A stretch of DNA of 64,000 nucleotides from Oceanimonas doudoroffii (GCF_002242685.1 NZ_NBIM01000001.1:1364001-1428000); one strand, 5' to 3'. Counted from the stretch's first letter, positions 43,357 through 53,287 are shown. Numbers and translations are program-made. Notes: generated by a model not told the origin, from the sequence alone.

Positions 43357-44238
43357 ATGAATGAACTGGTTCACTTACTGGATGCCCTCTCCCCTCAAGA
43401 AGGCTTAAACGGCACAGCGCTGGCCGGTGTTAGCGTATATCGCGCCAGCAAGTCGGTGCCAAGAGAGCCCATGTGCTATACCCAGGGCATTATTCTGGTG
43501 GCACAAGGGGCCAAACAGGTTCATCTTAACGGTCGTGTCTATGACTACAATGCCAACAACTACCTGGTAATGACCCTGCCCATTCCTGTCGAGTGTGAAA
43601 CCCTGGTCACGCCCGGCGAGCCCTTGCTGGCCCTGCTGCTCGACATTCGCATGGACATGCTGCAACCGCTGATCCGGCTGATGGATGAGCACAACCGGCT
43701 GCCGCCCGAGGCCAATGGCACCGCGCAGCCCGGGCTCTATGTCAGCCGGGTCACCGAGGGGCTTTCCGCCGCGGCCGTGAGACTATGCCAGTGCCTTGAG
43801 TCTCCCCTGACCGCCTCCGCCCTGGGAGAAGGGGCGCTGCGTGAAATTCTGTATTTGATCCTGACCGGTGAGCACGCCTCCCCGCTGTTCGATCTGGCCC
43901 GGCACAACACTCAGCTGGCGAGAATGGAACGGGTGCTGAAACATATGCACGAACATTATCAGGAAAGTCAGGAGGTCGATCAGCTGGCGGTGCTGGCCGG
44001 CATGAGCACGTCATCGTTTCACCGCCATTTTCGCCAGGCGACCGGCTCCCCGCCCCTGCAATATCTGAAGAAACTGCGGCTGACCCGGGCTCGGGAGCTG
44101 CTGCAAGACAAAGACGTCAAGGTCAAGCAGGCCGCCGCCGAAGTGGGCTATGAAAGCCCCACCCAGTTCAGTCGTGAGTTCAAGCGCTACTTTGGCGTGC
44201 CCCCGCAAAGCAGTGCCGGCGTATCACCACCGGTGTGA
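43357..44238 (+). CDS. yqhC: AraC-family activator YqhC
   Basis: Regulator of 293 residues: an AraC N-terminal cupin-like sensing domain (about 15-170, with MCYTQGIILVAQGAKQVHLNG) and two HTH motifs at the C terminus (DQLAVLAGMSTSSFHRHF and KQAAAEVGYESPTQFSREFKRYFG). Divergent from yqhD. In E. coli YqhC responds to glyoxal and methylglyoxal and turns on yqhD and dkgA; here the duplicated upstream block suggests that it may also act on the MFS gene at 44480. Confidence 0.9.
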   Translation: MNELVHLLDALSPQEGLNGTALAGVSVYRASKSVPREPMCYTQGIILVAQGAKQVHLNGRVYDYNANNYLVMTLPIPVECETLVTPGEPLLALLLDIRMDMLQPLIRLMDEHNRLPPEANGTAQPGLYVSRVTEGLSAAAVRLCQCLESPLTASALGEGALREILYLILTGEHASPLFDLARHNTQLARMERVLKHMHEHYQESQEVDQLAVLAGMSTSSFHRHFRQATGSPPLQYLKKLRLTRARELLQDKDVKVKQAAAEVGYESPTQFSREFKRYFGVPPQSSAGVSPPV

Positions 44239-44375
44239 GGCATTCGAAACCGTGCACGGCGCTTTCGGCGCCGCACACCGGCCATTGTGATTGCAGGCAT
44301 TCTTGAGCAAGAAATCGTGCGAATTAACCAGCTGTTTCATGGCTAAAATCATAATGTGAACATACATTGGCGTTA

Positions 44376-44408
44376 AAAAAGCCAGCATTCAATGAATGCT
44401 GGCTTTTT
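44376..44408. terminator. Bidirectional terminator between yqhC and MFS gene
   Basis: A 15-bp stem AAAAAGCCAGCATTC (44376-44390) with GAATGCTGGCTTTTT (44394-44408) and a 3-base loop. T-runs occur on both strands, serving the convergent yqhC and MFS genes. Confidence 0.92.
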
Positions 44409-44479
44409 CCGTTGAGTTGGTTACCGCAGGCGCCCGGTATGGTTCATTTTTATGGGAGCCTGGTTTGGCGCCTACCCCC

Positions 44480-45688
44480 TCAGTTGTTTAATACCACATT
44501 CGGGCCTGCCGGCACGCTCTCCCGCTGGCGAGACAGTAATTTGGCACTGGCAGCCCAGATAACAAATCCGCCGGCAAACAGAATGGCAGACACATAACCC
44601 GACTCATGTATTTCTCCGCCGGCGGCAATGTAAAGACCGCCTACCCAAGGGCCGATGGCATTGGCGGTATTAAATGAACACTGCACTATTGCCCCTATCA
44701 TGGCCTGCCCGTTTGGCGCGGCTTCCATCAGCAGAGATTGAACAATGGCCGCCAGTCCAATGGTGCAACCAATAAAGAACACCACCACACACAATAGCAC
44801 CATGCTGCTGCTGACAAACACATACAGCAGGGAAAAGAACGCCGCCAAGGCCAGAACCACCCCTGTGGTCATCACCGGCTGGCGGTTGCCTATTTTACCC
44901 AGCACGACATTGCCCACCGTGCTGCCAATACCAAACACCACCATAGCGATGGACACGGCATAGGCGGGTGCCTGGGTGTGTTTTAAAATGGTATCGGCGA
45001 CATAGGTGTACATACAAAAGATGCCACCGAAGCCGACGATGATCATCGCGATGATCGACCACACCGATTTACTTTTAAAAACCCCCAACTCATTCGCCAG
45101 CGTCACTCGGGTTTTATTGGGTTCATTGGGCAGCCTGAACATCAACAACAAGGCGATCAGCGAAATAAATGAAACCAGCGCCAGGCAGTAACGCCAGCTT
45201 AAGTTCTGGCCGATAAGAGTGACCAGGGGAACCCCGATAATGGTGGCAATGGTCAGCCCCATAAATACTTTGGATATATAGGAAACCCTTTCATTCCTGG
45301 GGGCAATTTCTGCCGCCATAATGGCCGCCGTGCCAAAGTAACAACCATGGGGCAGCCCGCTCAGAAACCGGGAAAGTACCAGTTGTTCAAGTGTTTGTGC
45401 CAATGCGCCCAGACCATTGAACACCAGCATCATGGCAACAAATAACATCAATGCCTGGCGCTTTCTGATATTGGCCGTCAACAACATAAACACCGGCGCG
45501 CCTACCACCACCCCAAGGGCATAAGCACTGATCGCATAGCTGCTTTGTGCCGGTGTTGAACCGAATGCGTCGGTAAACAGGGGAAGCATTGGCATCATGG
45601 CAAATTCGGTCAGGCCCAATATGAAGCCGCCCAGCGCCAGCACAAACAGAATTGATTTCTTTGAATGTAACGAACTCTGGTTCATCAA
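44480..45688 (-). CDS. MFS exporter (DHA1, AraJ/YdhP-like)
   Basis: Drug:H+ antiporter-like permease of 402 residues with 12 predicted helices. It has the N-terminal pattern LALGGFILGLTEFAMMPMLP, helix-4/5 segment LSRFLSGLPHGCYFGTAAIMAAEIAP and antiporter motif-C-like GIGSTVGNVVLGKIGNR. It probably exports a small metabolite or toxic compound. The gene is followed by a bidirectional terminator. A sequence block shared with the yqhD promoter lies about 210 bases upstream, so joint control with yqhD is possible. Confidence 0.85.
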   Translation of the reverse strand: MMNQSSLHSKKSILFVLALGGFILGLTEFAMMPMLPLFTDAFGSTPAQSSYAISAYALGVVVGAPVFMLLTANIRKRQALMLFVAMMLVFNGLGALAQTLEQLVLSRFLSGLPHGCYFGTAAIMAAEIAPRNERVSYISKVFMGLTIATIIGVPLVTLIGQNLSWRYCLALVSFISLIALLLMFRLPNEPNKTRVTLANELGVFKSKSVWSIIAMIIVGFGGIFCMYTYVADTILKHTQAPAYAVSIAMVVFGIGSTVGNVVLGKIGNRQPVMTTGVVLALAAFFSLLYVFVSSSMVLLCVVVFFIGCTIGLAAIVQSLLMEAAPNGQAMIGAIVQCSFNTANAIGPWVGGLYIAAGGEIHESGYVSAILFAGGFVIWAASAKLLSRQRESVPAGPNVVLNN

Positions 45689-45898
45689 ACGTATCTCTGC
45701 AACGACATTAGGTTATTACACCTCAAAAATTTAAACATACCCGCAACAACACCAAAACACCCTTTCGGGAGTCCCATAATCTAGCCCTGTCAGCGTCATT
45801 GCCGCGCAAGATACCAGCCTGTAAAGCACAGAGACAACAGGTGCCGAGTGATGATAGCGCATTAGCGCACAAGAAGGTTTCGATTAAATGAAAGGCTG

Positions 45899-45964
45899 CC
45901 ATTTTAGGCAGCCGTGCAGCATTTTAAATGGGCATTACTGCCTTTCTCATGCCTATATCTATCA
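45899..45964. repeat. Regulatory block upstream of the MFS gene, copy 2 of 2
   Basis: Same orientation and near-identical core (GGCATTACTGCC and TCATGCC) as 43229-43294. It ends inside the last codon of the NTF2-like gene and lies upstream of the MFS gene at 44480-45688. No gene is seen in 45689-45961 otherwise. Confidence 0.7.
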
Positions 45965-46339
45965 GTCGATATGAACCGCCGTTTTATTGGTGATCAGCCA
46001 CCGTCCATTCACCTCCAGCATGTTGTGAAAATCAACAAATGAGGCCGCCGGATCGGTCAAATTGTTAAAATTCATGATAACATTCGCCGCACTGCCTACC
46101 TGATTAATCGACACGATTTGAGCATCAATGTCCCATCCGGTGCGGGACCAGCTCTCAAAACAGTCTGTCAGCAAATATTTATGCCGCTTGCCACTGGCAT
46201 CGATGAAGAAGATCCAGGCGTCTTCATCAAACGCCGATTTGAACTTGTCGACATCCCCTTTCCAGCCTTCCACATACAAGTTGATAACATCGATGATTTT
46301 TTGATAATCCGGCACGGCAGAAAGACCTTTTTCTGTCAT
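45962..46339 (-). CDS. NTF2-like / putative lumazine-binding family protein
   Basis: Small cytosolic protein of 125 residues with the cone-shaped SnoaL/NTF2-like fold: DYQKIIDVINLYVEGWKGDVDKFKSAFDEDAW at 11-42, then a beta-rich half ending in FVDFHNMLEVNGRWLITNKTAVH. This pattern is that of the Lumazine_bd_2 group, which includes uncharacterised proteins and some enzymes. A GGGGG site precedes the ATG. It lies upstream of the MFS gene with a 273-base gap. Ligand unknown. Confidence 0.75.
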   Translation of the reverse strand: MTEKGLSAVPDYQKIIDVINLYVEGWKGDVDKFKSAFDEDAWIFFIDASGKRHKYLLTDCFESWSRTGWDIDAQIVSINQVGSAANVIMNFNNLTDPAASFVDFHNMLEVNGRWLITNKTAVHID

Positions 46340-46372
46340 AAATACCCCCTATATTGAGTGCTGACCATAACG

Positions 46373-46397
46373 AAAAAAAGCCCGCCATAAGGCGGGC
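46373..46397 (-). terminator. Rho-independent terminator of the RND efflux operon
   Basis: Stem GCCCGCC (46380-46386) with GGCGGGC (46391-46397) and a 4-base loop, followed on the minus strand by seven T (46379-46373). Confidence 0.9.
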
Positions 46398-46419
46398 AAA
46401 GCACTGTCCATAACCATAC

Positions 46420-47847
46420 TTACAATAAATTTATCCAGTGACCGGGAAAGGCCCGCTGCAACTCGCTGAAGGCTTCCAGCAGCCGGCTGTTGGCGTCGAT
46501 AACGCCGGCCTCGGAGGTCAGCAGATCCCGCTGGGCATCCAGGAAGTCCAGATAGGGAATCATACCCTCTTCATATCTGGACTCGGCCTGTTCATAGGCG
46601 CTGCGGGCATATTCCTGCCGGCGCGTCAGCGCCAGCATTTGCTGCTGCTGGGCCTGCCAGTCCTGAACCGAGCGGTCGGCCCGGTTCAGCACACGCAGCC
46701 AGGTCTGCTCGAACTCGGCCAGCACGGCCCGCTCTTCCAGCTTCTGGGCATCCAGGCCGTCTTTCAGGGCCGACAGGTTCAGCAGGGACCAGTTCAGTTG
46801 CGGGCGAATACCCAGGTTTTCATCGGCGCCCCCCAACCCCAGGCTGGTACTGCTCATCCAGCCCAGCACACCACTCACACTGATGCTCGGAAAGAGCGCC
46901 GCCTTGGCCTCGTCAGACAGGGCCACCGCCTCGGCCACTCGAGCTTCGGCCAGCCGTATCTCCGGTGACTGGCGCAATGCCTGCTCGGGCTCGTGGATTT
47001 GCAACTGCAGTGATGCCAGTGCCGGCAGACCGGCGGCCGACACCTGCTCCCGCACTTCGGGCAGGGTTATCCCCGTCAGAATGGCCATGGCGTCCTGATA
47101 CTGGGTTCGAAGCACTTCCAGTTCCGGGCGACGAGCACGATATTCATACCGCAGGGCCTGAGCCCGGCTCAGCTCCAGGGGCGTCGACAGCCCCTCTTCC
47201 ACCCGCAGTGTCAGCACATCCACGCCTTCATCAAGCAACGTCAGCTGCTTGTCGAGCAAGGCCAGTTGCTCTTCCGCGCCCATCAGCCGGGTATAGGTAG
47301 CCACAACGCCGCTGACCACATCGGCCATGGTCTGAGCCTCAAAGGCCTGACGATGTTCAAGGTTTGCCTGGGCCTGTCTCACACGGGCGCGAATGCGGCC
47401 AAACAGATCCAGCTGCCAGTCGGCGGCCAGTCCCAGCGTGGCACTTTCCTGACGGACCACATTCAGGCTCTGAGGGTCCTGCTGGCGGGTCAGGGATACG
47501 TTGCCGGCAACGCCTCCCTGGGGCCGCAGTTGGTCACGGCTCACCCGCAGGCGTTCCATGCCGGCCTCGAGGCGCAAGGCCGCCGCCTCGAGGTCGTGAT
47601 TGTTGGCCAGGGCCTGTTCCACCAGGCGGTTCAGTTGTGCATCGCCATAGGCATGCCACCACTGGGCGGCCGCCTCGGCCTGCTCACCGTTCAGGCTCAC
47701 CTGCTCGGTAATCTGTTGCATCACCTGCTGATTGGGAGCCGAGGGGGCTTCATGCTCTGTGGTCACGGCACACCCCGCCAGCAGTACTGCGATGGCGGTC
47801 AGGGTCGGGATTCGACCCAGGGCCACAGTTTTAGTGCGCTTACGCAT
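46420..47847 (-). CDS. RND outer-membrane channel lipoprotein (OprM/NodT family)
   Basis: TolC-like outer-membrane factor of 475 residues. It has a lipoprotein signal with lipobox LLAGC (Cys26) and two repeats of the OEP fold with long periplasmic coiled coils (EQAEAAAQWWHAYGD; ALANNHDLEAAALRLEAG; second half from about 260). It forms the exit duct for the RND pump encoded upstream. The frame runs 39 bases further upstream, but the ATG at 47847 has AGGAGG and overlaps the pump stop by 8 bases. Confidence 0.9.
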   Translation of the reverse strand: MRKRTKTVALGRIPTLTAIAVLLAGCAVTTEHEAPSAPNQQVMQQITEQVSLNGEQAEAAAQWWHAYGDAQLNRLVEQALANNHDLEAAALRLEAGMERLRVSRDQLRPQGGVAGNVSLTRQQDPQSLNVVRQESATLGLAADWQLDLFGRIRARVRQAQANLEHRQAFEAQTMADVVSGVVATYTRLMGAEEQLALLDKQLTLLDEGVDVLTLRVEEGLSTPLELSRAQALRYEYRARRPELEVLRTQYQDAMAILTGITLPEVREQVSAAGLPALASLQLQIHEPEQALRQSPEIRLAEARVAEAVALSDEAKAALFPSISVSGVLGWMSSTSLGLGGADENLGIRPQLNWSLLNLSALKDGLDAQKLEERAVLAEFEQTWLRVLNRADRSVQDWQAQQQQMLALTRRQEYARSAYEQAESRYEEGMIPYLDFLDAQRDLLTSEAGVIDANSRLLEAFSELQRAFPGHWINLL

Positions 47848-50800
47848 GCTCGGCCTCCTGACGGCTGGTCTTCTCGGTGTTCTCATTGGTCGCGGGCTTA
47901 CGCTCCAGGGCGGTCATGGCCATGTAAAATACCGGCGTAAACAGCAGGCCAAAGACGGTCACGCCAATCATGCCCGAGAATACCGCCACACCCATGGCCT
48001 GGCGCATCTCGGCACCGGCACCACTGGCCAGTACCAGGGGGACCACACCGGCGGTAAAGGCGATGGAGGTCATCAGTATCGGCCGCAGACGCAGGCGACA
48101 GGCTTCCAGAATGGCTTCCAGCCTGGAGTTGCCCTCGTTACGGCTGTCCCGGGCGAATTCCACCATCAGAATGGCGTTCTTACAGGCCAGGGCCACCAGA
48201 ACAATCAGCGCAATGCGGGTGAAGATATCGTTAGCCCCGTCCATCAGCCAGATACCAGCCAATGCCGACAAGATGGTCATGGGCACGATCAGAATGATCG
48301 ACAGCGGCAGGGTCAAACTTTCGTACTGCGCCGCCAGCACCATGAACACCAGCAATACCACCAGCGGGAAGATATACACCATGGTGTTGCCCGCCAGGAT
48401 CTGCTGATAGGTCACCTCGGTCCACTCAAACTCCATGCCCTTGTCGAGCTGTTCGTTCAGAATGCGCTCAATCGCCTGCTGCGCCTGGTCAGAACTGTAA
48501 CCGGGAGCCGGGTTGCCGTTCAGTTCGGCGGTCGGATAACCGTTATAGTGCATTACCCGATCCGGTCCTATGGTGGACTCCACGGTCAGAACCGAGCCCA
48601 GGGGCACCATGTTACCGGCCGCATTGCGCACCTTGAGCCGCAGGATCTGCTCGGGGTCCACACGATACTCGGCATCGGCCTGGGCATTCACCTGGTAGGT
48701 TTTGCCAAACAGGTTGAAATCGTTCACATACAGCGAGCCCAGGTAAATTTGCAAGGTGTCGAACACCTGCTCCAGGGGAATGCCCTGCAGCATGGCCTGC
48801 TCACGGTCGATCTCGATGTCCATCTGCGGCACCTGAATACGGAAGCTGGAATACAGTCCGGTCAGTGCGGGATCCTGGCGCGCCGCGTCCAGTACCTTTT
48901 GCAGGTTGTCGAACAGCGCCTCAAAGCCCAGGCTGGCCCGGTCTTCAATCTGCAGCTTGAATCCACCCGTGGTGCCCAGACCCAGAATGGGCGGCGGCGG
49001 GAACACGGCCACAAAGGCCTCGTCAATGCTGGCAAACTGACCATTGAGCTGGCCGGCAATGGCATTGGCAGACTGGCTTGGATCCTTACGCTCGTCAAAG
49101 TCCTTCAGGGTAACGAACACGATGCCGCTGTTGGGGCTGTTGGTAAAGCCGTTCACCGACAGTCCGGGGAAGGAGACGGTTTGCATCACACCCGGGGTTT
49201 TCAGGGCAATTTGCTCCATTTCCCGCACCACCGACTCGGTTCTGTCCAGGCTGGAGGCGTCGGGCAGCTGCGCTACCGCCACCAGATACTGTTTGTCCTG
49301 CAGGGGAATAAAGCCGCCCGGTACCGCATTGAACAGGGTAACGGTTCCGCCCAGCAGGCCGACGTAGACCACGCCCACCACCACACTCAGGCGAATCAGC
49401 TTTTTCACCCCTTTCTCGTACATACGACCACCGCGCTCGAACATGCGGTTAAAGGGAGCAAACAACCAGCGTCCAAAGAGGGCATTCATGCCGTGCGTCA
49501 GCCAGTCGGGCTTGGCATCGTGGCTACGCAGCAGCAGTGCAGACAGTGCCGGAGACAGCGTCAGCGAGTTAAAGGCCGAAATCAGGGTAGAGATGGTAAT
49601 AGTCAGCGCAAACTGCTTGTAAAACTGACCACTCAGGCCCTGAATAAACGCCGTGGGAATAAACACCGCACACAGCACCAGTGCAATCGCGATGATGGGA
49701 CCGGTTACCTCGGTCATGGCCTGACGAGTGGCTTCCACCGGCGACAGCCCGTTGCCGATATTACGCTCCACGTTTTCCACCACCACGATGGCGTCATCCA
49801 CCACAATGCCGATGGCCAGTACCAGGCCAAACAGCGACAGGGTATTGATGGATACCCCCAGCCACTGCATGACCGCAAAGGTACCAATCAGGGACACCGG
49901 CACGGCAATCAGCGGAATGATGGAGGCACGCCAGGTCTGCAGGAACAGGATAACGACCACTACCACCAGTACAATGGCTTCCAGCAGGGTGTCGATAACG
50001 GCATCGATAGAGCCACGCACAAACACGGTCGGGTCGTAGGCGATGCGGTATTCCACGCCAGCGGGGAACTGCTCAGACAGTTCATCCATGGTGGCCCGTA
50101 CCTGATCCGAGAGCTCAATGGCATTGGCGCCGGGGCGCTGGAAGATCGGCATGGCGACGGCGGTCTGCCCATTCAGCAGGGAGCGCAGTGCGTAGGTTTC
50201 CAGGCCAAGCTCAATGCGCGCCACATCCTTCAGGCGAGTGATGGCGCCGCTGGGGTCCACCTGCACCACGATATTTTCAAATTCTTCGGTGCTTTCCAGA
50301 CGACCTTTTACGTTCAGCAAAACCTGGAATTCACTGTCGGTACTGACCGGCTGGGCACCCAGGCTACCGGCGGCAACCTGCTGGTTCTGCGCGCGAACGG
50401 CCTGCACCACATCACCCGGCACCAGGCTGCGAGAAGCCAGCGCTTCAGGATCCAGCCACAGGCGCATGGAGTATTTGCCACCACCAAACATCTGCACATC
50501 ACCCACCCCGGGCAAACGCGCCAGCTGATCCTTGATGTAGATATCGGCGTAGTTGGACAGATAGCTGGTTTCCCGATCCCCTTCAGGTGAGATCAGATGC
50601 ACCACCATGGTCAGGTTGGGCGAGGATTTTTCCGCCACTACCCCCAGGCGCTGTACTTCCTGCGGCAAACGCGGCAGGGCACTGGTCACCCGGTTTTGTA
50701 CCTGAACCTGAGCCCGGTCCAGATCCGTGCCCAACGAAAAGGTCAGGGTCAGGGTCATGCGACCGTCTGTGGTGGCCTGGGAGGACATGTACAGCATGTT

Positions 50801-51025
50801 TTCAATGCCGTTCATTTCCTGCTCCAGCGGTGCCGCCACGGTTTCGGCGATCACCTTGGGGTTGGCGCCCGGGTAGTTTGCCGTTACCACTACGGTGGGC
50901 GGCACGACCTCGGGATATTCACTGACCGGCAGCTGGAACAGCGAGATGCTGCCTCCTACCAGGATCAACAGTGACAGCATGGCCGCAAATATCGGCCGGC
51001 TGATAAAGAAATGGCTGAATTTCAT
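47840..51025 (-). CDS. RND multidrug efflux pump, inner-membrane component (HAE1, AcrB/MexB-like)
   Basis: Proton-driven exporter of 1061 residues. Twelve membrane helices and two large periplasmic loops follow the family plan: FFISRPIFAAMLSLLI at the N terminus and the proton-relay pair Asp410-Asp411 in IGIVVDDAIVVVENVERN, which matches Asp407-Asp408 of AcrB. The second half has the IRLALIVLVALACKNAILMVEFARD-type helix near residue 940. Middle gene of a complete tripartite operon. Likely substrates are hydrophobic drugs, solvents or bile-salt-like compounds; no regulator lies next to it. Confidence 0.95.
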   Translation of the reverse strand: MKFSHFFISRPIFAAMLSLLILVGGSISLFQLPVSEYPEVVPPTVVVTANYPGANPKVIAETVAAPLEQEMNGIENMLYMSSQATTDGRMTLTLTFSLGTDLDRAQVQVQNRVTSALPRLPQEVQRLGVVAEKSSPNLTMVVHLISPEGDRETSYLSNYADIYIKDQLARLPGVGDVQMFGGGKYSMRLWLDPEALASRSLVPGDVVQAVRAQNQQVAAGSLGAQPVSTDSEFQVLLNVKGRLESTEEFENIVVQVDPSGAITRLKDVARIELGLETYALRSLLNGQTAVAMPIFQRPGANAIELSDQVRATMDELSEQFPAGVEYRIAYDPTVFVRGSIDAVIDTLLEAIVLVVVVVILFLQTWRASIIPLIAVPVSLIGTFAVMQWLGVSINTLSLFGLVLAIGIVVDDAIVVVENVERNIGNGLSPVEATRQAMTEVTGPIIAIALVLCAVFIPTAFIQGLSGQFYKQFALTITISTLISAFNSLTLSPALSALLLRSHDAKPDWLTHGMNALFGRWLFAPFNRMFERGGRMYEKGVKKLIRLSVVVGVVYVGLLGGTVTLFNAVPGGFIPLQDKQYLVAVAQLPDASSLDRTESVVREMEQIALKTPGVMQTVSFPGLSVNGFTNSPNSGIVFVTLKDFDERKDPSQSANAIAGQLNGQFASIDEAFVAVFPPPPILGLGTTGGFKLQIEDRASLGFEALFDNLQKVLDAARQDPALTGLYSSFRIQVPQMDIEIDREQAMLQGIPLEQVFDTLQIYLGSLYVNDFNLFGKTYQVNAQADAEYRVDPEQILRLKVRNAAGNMVPLGSVLTVESTIGPDRVMHYNGYPTAELNGNPAPGYSSDQAQQAIERILNEQLDKGMEFEWTEVTYQQILAGNTMVYIFPLVVLLVFMVLAAQYESLTLPLSIILIVPMTILSALAGIWLMDGANDIFTRIALIVLVALACKNAILMVEFARDSRNEGNSRLEAILEACRLRLRPILMTSIAFTAGVVPLVLASGAGAEMRQAMGVAVFSGMIGVTVFGLLFTPVFYMAMTALERKPATNENTEKTSRQEAEHA

Positions 51026-51041
51026 GACGTCTCTAATCCGA

Positions 51042-52199
51042 TTATGCAGACGGTTCGGCGGCGGACTGGGGCTTGGCCAGGGTCAGGTTCTGGGTCTCAA
51101 TTTCAACATTCTGCGGCGTGACCGGCATGCCCGGGCCTACGCGGGCCGGTCCGTTGGCGGCAATGCGCTCTCCCGGCTCCAGACCGGCTTCCACCACCCG
51201 CAGCGTGCCTTCACGACGACCGAGTTCCACCTGGCGGTACTCGAGCACATTCTCGGCATTCACCACCAGTACAAAGCGGTTTTTCAGATCGGTGCCCACG
51301 GCGCGATCCGGCACCATGACGGTGGGGCGGCTGTCGGCGGCCTTGAGGCTGATGCGGGCAAAGGCGCCCGGACGCAGCTGGGCGTCTTTGGCGGTAAAGA
51401 CCGCACGTACACGCAGGGTGCCGGTCTGTTCATTGATCTGGTTATCAATGAAGTCCAGTGCACCGGTGTGCTGTTCGCCATTGCTGCCGGCCAGGGCCAG
51501 GGTTGCCTGGGTTTCGCCATTGTCGGTGACATTGGAAAATGACGCATTCCAGGTACGCTCATCCACGTCGAAATAGGCGTAGAGACGGTCCGTGGCCACC
51601 AATGAGGTCAGCACGCTCTGGCCCGCCTGCACATTGTTGCCTTCGGTGATAAAGGCATTGGAAACCTGACCATCGATCGGCGCCCGCACCTCGGTAAATT
51701 CCAGGTTCAGACGAGCGGCCTGCAGGGCAGCCTGCACCGAGGCCAGCTCGGCCCGACGCTGACTGGCCAGCGACAGGCGGGATTCGGCCTGCTCTGCCGA
51801 GATGGCATTACGGCCTTGCAGGCGCTTGGCGCGCTGAGCCTCGGAGTTGGCCTGATGCAGCGCCGCCTGGGCCCGGTTCAGCTCGGCTTCAAGGCGGGCC
51901 ACCTCGGCCGCAAAGGGGCGCGGGTCGATGCGAAACAGCAGGTCACCCTGTTTTACATGGCTCCCTTCGCGAAATTCCACCGACTCGATAACGCCGGAGA
52001 CACGAGGCCGCAGTTCAACCTGCTGGGGCGACTCCAGTCGAGTGGTGAAGGTGTATTCGGGGCTGTATTGGGCGTACAACACGGCGGCAACGTCCACCGG
52101 CTGGGCGGCAGGCGTTGCTTTTGCGGTCGACTCCGCTTCGGCGAAGCATCCCGCCAGTACAGCGGTAAACAACAGACAGGACAGTAAACGAAATTGCAT
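51042..52199 (-). CDS. RND periplasmic adaptor (AcrA/MexA-like) lipoprotein
   Basis: Membrane-fusion protein of 385 residues with a lipoprotein signal (lipobox VLAGC, Cys18). The barrel-sandwich, helical hairpin and beta-barrel order is visible: SGVIESVEFREGSHVKQGDLLFRIDP, then the coiled hairpin (LEAELNRAQAALHQANSEAQRAKRLQ), then EVRAPIDGQVSNAFITEGN. First gene of the operon; the pump gene follows after 16 bases. It bridges the pump and the outer-membrane channel. Confidence 0.93.
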   Translation of the reverse strand: MQFRLLSCLLFTAVLAGCFAEAESTAKATPAAQPVDVAAVLYAQYSPEYTFTTRLESPQQVELRPRVSGVIESVEFREGSHVKQGDLLFRIDPRPFAAEVARLEAELNRAQAALHQANSEAQRAKRLQGRNAISAEQAESRLSLASQRRAELASVQAALQAARLNLEFTEVRAPIDGQVSNAFITEGNNVQAGQSVLTSLVATDRLYAYFDVDERTWNASFSNVTDNGETQATLALAGSNGEQHTGALDFIDNQINEQTGTLRVRAVFTAKDAQLRPGAFARISLKAADSRPTVMVPDRAVGTDLKNRFVLVVNAENVLEYRQVELGRREGTLRVVEAGLEPGERIAANGPARVGPGMPVTPQNVEIETQNLTLAKPQSAAEPSA

Positions 52200-52616
52200 G
52201 AGCCTCGCTCCGGTTGAGGGTTGGCGATCCAGTAAATTACGGAGCGCAAGTATCCGGAAGTTGGCTTCAACTCTGTAGCGGGTTGTTGGTTAAATTGGCT
52301 TAAACAAAAAGTTGAAGCATACCCGTTCGGGACATGGTCATGGCTTCAAATGGAAAGATAACAATGAGGGCGGCCTGCTCAGGGAAGTCTCAAAGGGAGA
52401 CCATTTCGCCGATTGATGAATAATCATACCGTTTTCCCCTCTCAGGGATTATCAAAAGATTTTATAAAGTTATTCAACGGCGCCCGGCTTTTTATTCTTC
52501 GTAATTCAAATAGAATGGCCCCACTCCGCAGCAAACACTGCCATGTCGCCACCGGGCATCGCCCAGGCCGACCTTCACATACCGTATTTTCTGAACATCA
52601 TTACTCGGGGAGAACC
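52200..52616. promoter_or_regulatory. Divergent promoter region between RND operon and nitroreductase
   Basis: A 417-base gap with no plausible gene. It carries the promoters of the adaptor gene (minus) and the nitroreductase gene (plus). The segment 52289-52316 (GGTTAAATTGGCTTAAAC and AAAAGTTGAAG) is AT-rich and probably holds the efflux promoter. I see no clear operator. Confidence 0.4.
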
Positions 52617-53273
52617 ATGTCTCATCAAATCATCAAGGACCTTAACCGTCGCTACACCGTCAAGAAATACGACAGCAGCAAGCGCATTCCGGCCGAGGAT
52701 CTGAACATTGTGCTGGAGGCGCTGCGCCTGTCTGCCTCCTCCATCAATTCCCAGCCCTGGAAATTCATCGTGATCGAAAGCGATGAAGCCAAGCAGCGCT
52801 TTCACGAGACCTTTGCCAACAAGCACCAGTTCAACCAGCCCCATGCCAAAGAAGCGTCACACACCATACTGTTTGCCTATGATCCGCACTTCACCAAAGA
52901 CAAATACCGCAAGCGGGTGGATGTCGAGGTCTCTTCCGGCCACCTGCCCGAAGAAATGTACGACAAAATGCTGGGGGCCTACGCCTTTGCCGAGGCCAAC
53001 ACCGATGAGAACGGCTTCAACGGCCACTGGACCAAGTCGCAGATGTACCTGGCCCTGGGCAACACCCTGCACACCCTGGCACGCCTGGGTATTGACTCCA
53101 CCACCATGGAAGGCGTTGACTCCGAGCTGATTGACGAACAGTTCAAGCACGAACTGGACGGCTACGTCTGCGAAGTGGCGCTGGCCATGGGCTATTACAA
53201 GCAAGGCGAAGACTTCAATCACGGCCGGCCCAAGGCGCGTCTGGCCGCCAAAGACGTGATTGTGATGCTCTAA
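52617..53273 (+). CDS. Oxygen-insensitive NAD(P)H nitroreductase (NfsB-like)
   Basis: FMN flavoprotein of 218 residues of the NfsB/FRase I group. FMN-site motifs are RRYTVKKYD near the N terminus and SASSINSQPWKFIVIES (about 42-58); VALAMGYYKQGEDFN and K-rich C terminus match NfsB. It reduces nitroaromatics and quinones by two electrons. The frame is open 204 bases further upstream into the intergenic region, but the ATG at 52617 follows GGGGAG and gives the family length. Stand-alone gene. Confidence 0.9.
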   Translation: MSHQIIKDLNRRYTVKKYDSSKRIPAEDLNIVLEALRLSASSINSQPWKFIVIESDEAKQRFHETFANKHQFNQPHAKEASHTILFAYDPHFTKDKYRKRVDVEVSSGHLPEEMYDKMLGAYAFAEANTDENGFNGHWTKSQMYLALGNTLHTLARLGIDSTTMEGVDSELIDEQFKHELDGYVCEVALAMGYYKQGEDFNHGRPKARLAAKDVIVML

Positions 53274-53287
53274 CCCGGGTTATCAAT

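Noticed and set aside
47732..50590. Open frame of 952 codons on the plus strand
   Set aside because: It is entirely antisense to the RND pump gene, is rich in His and Gln, and has no recognisable domain. It is a shadow of a GC-rich gene.
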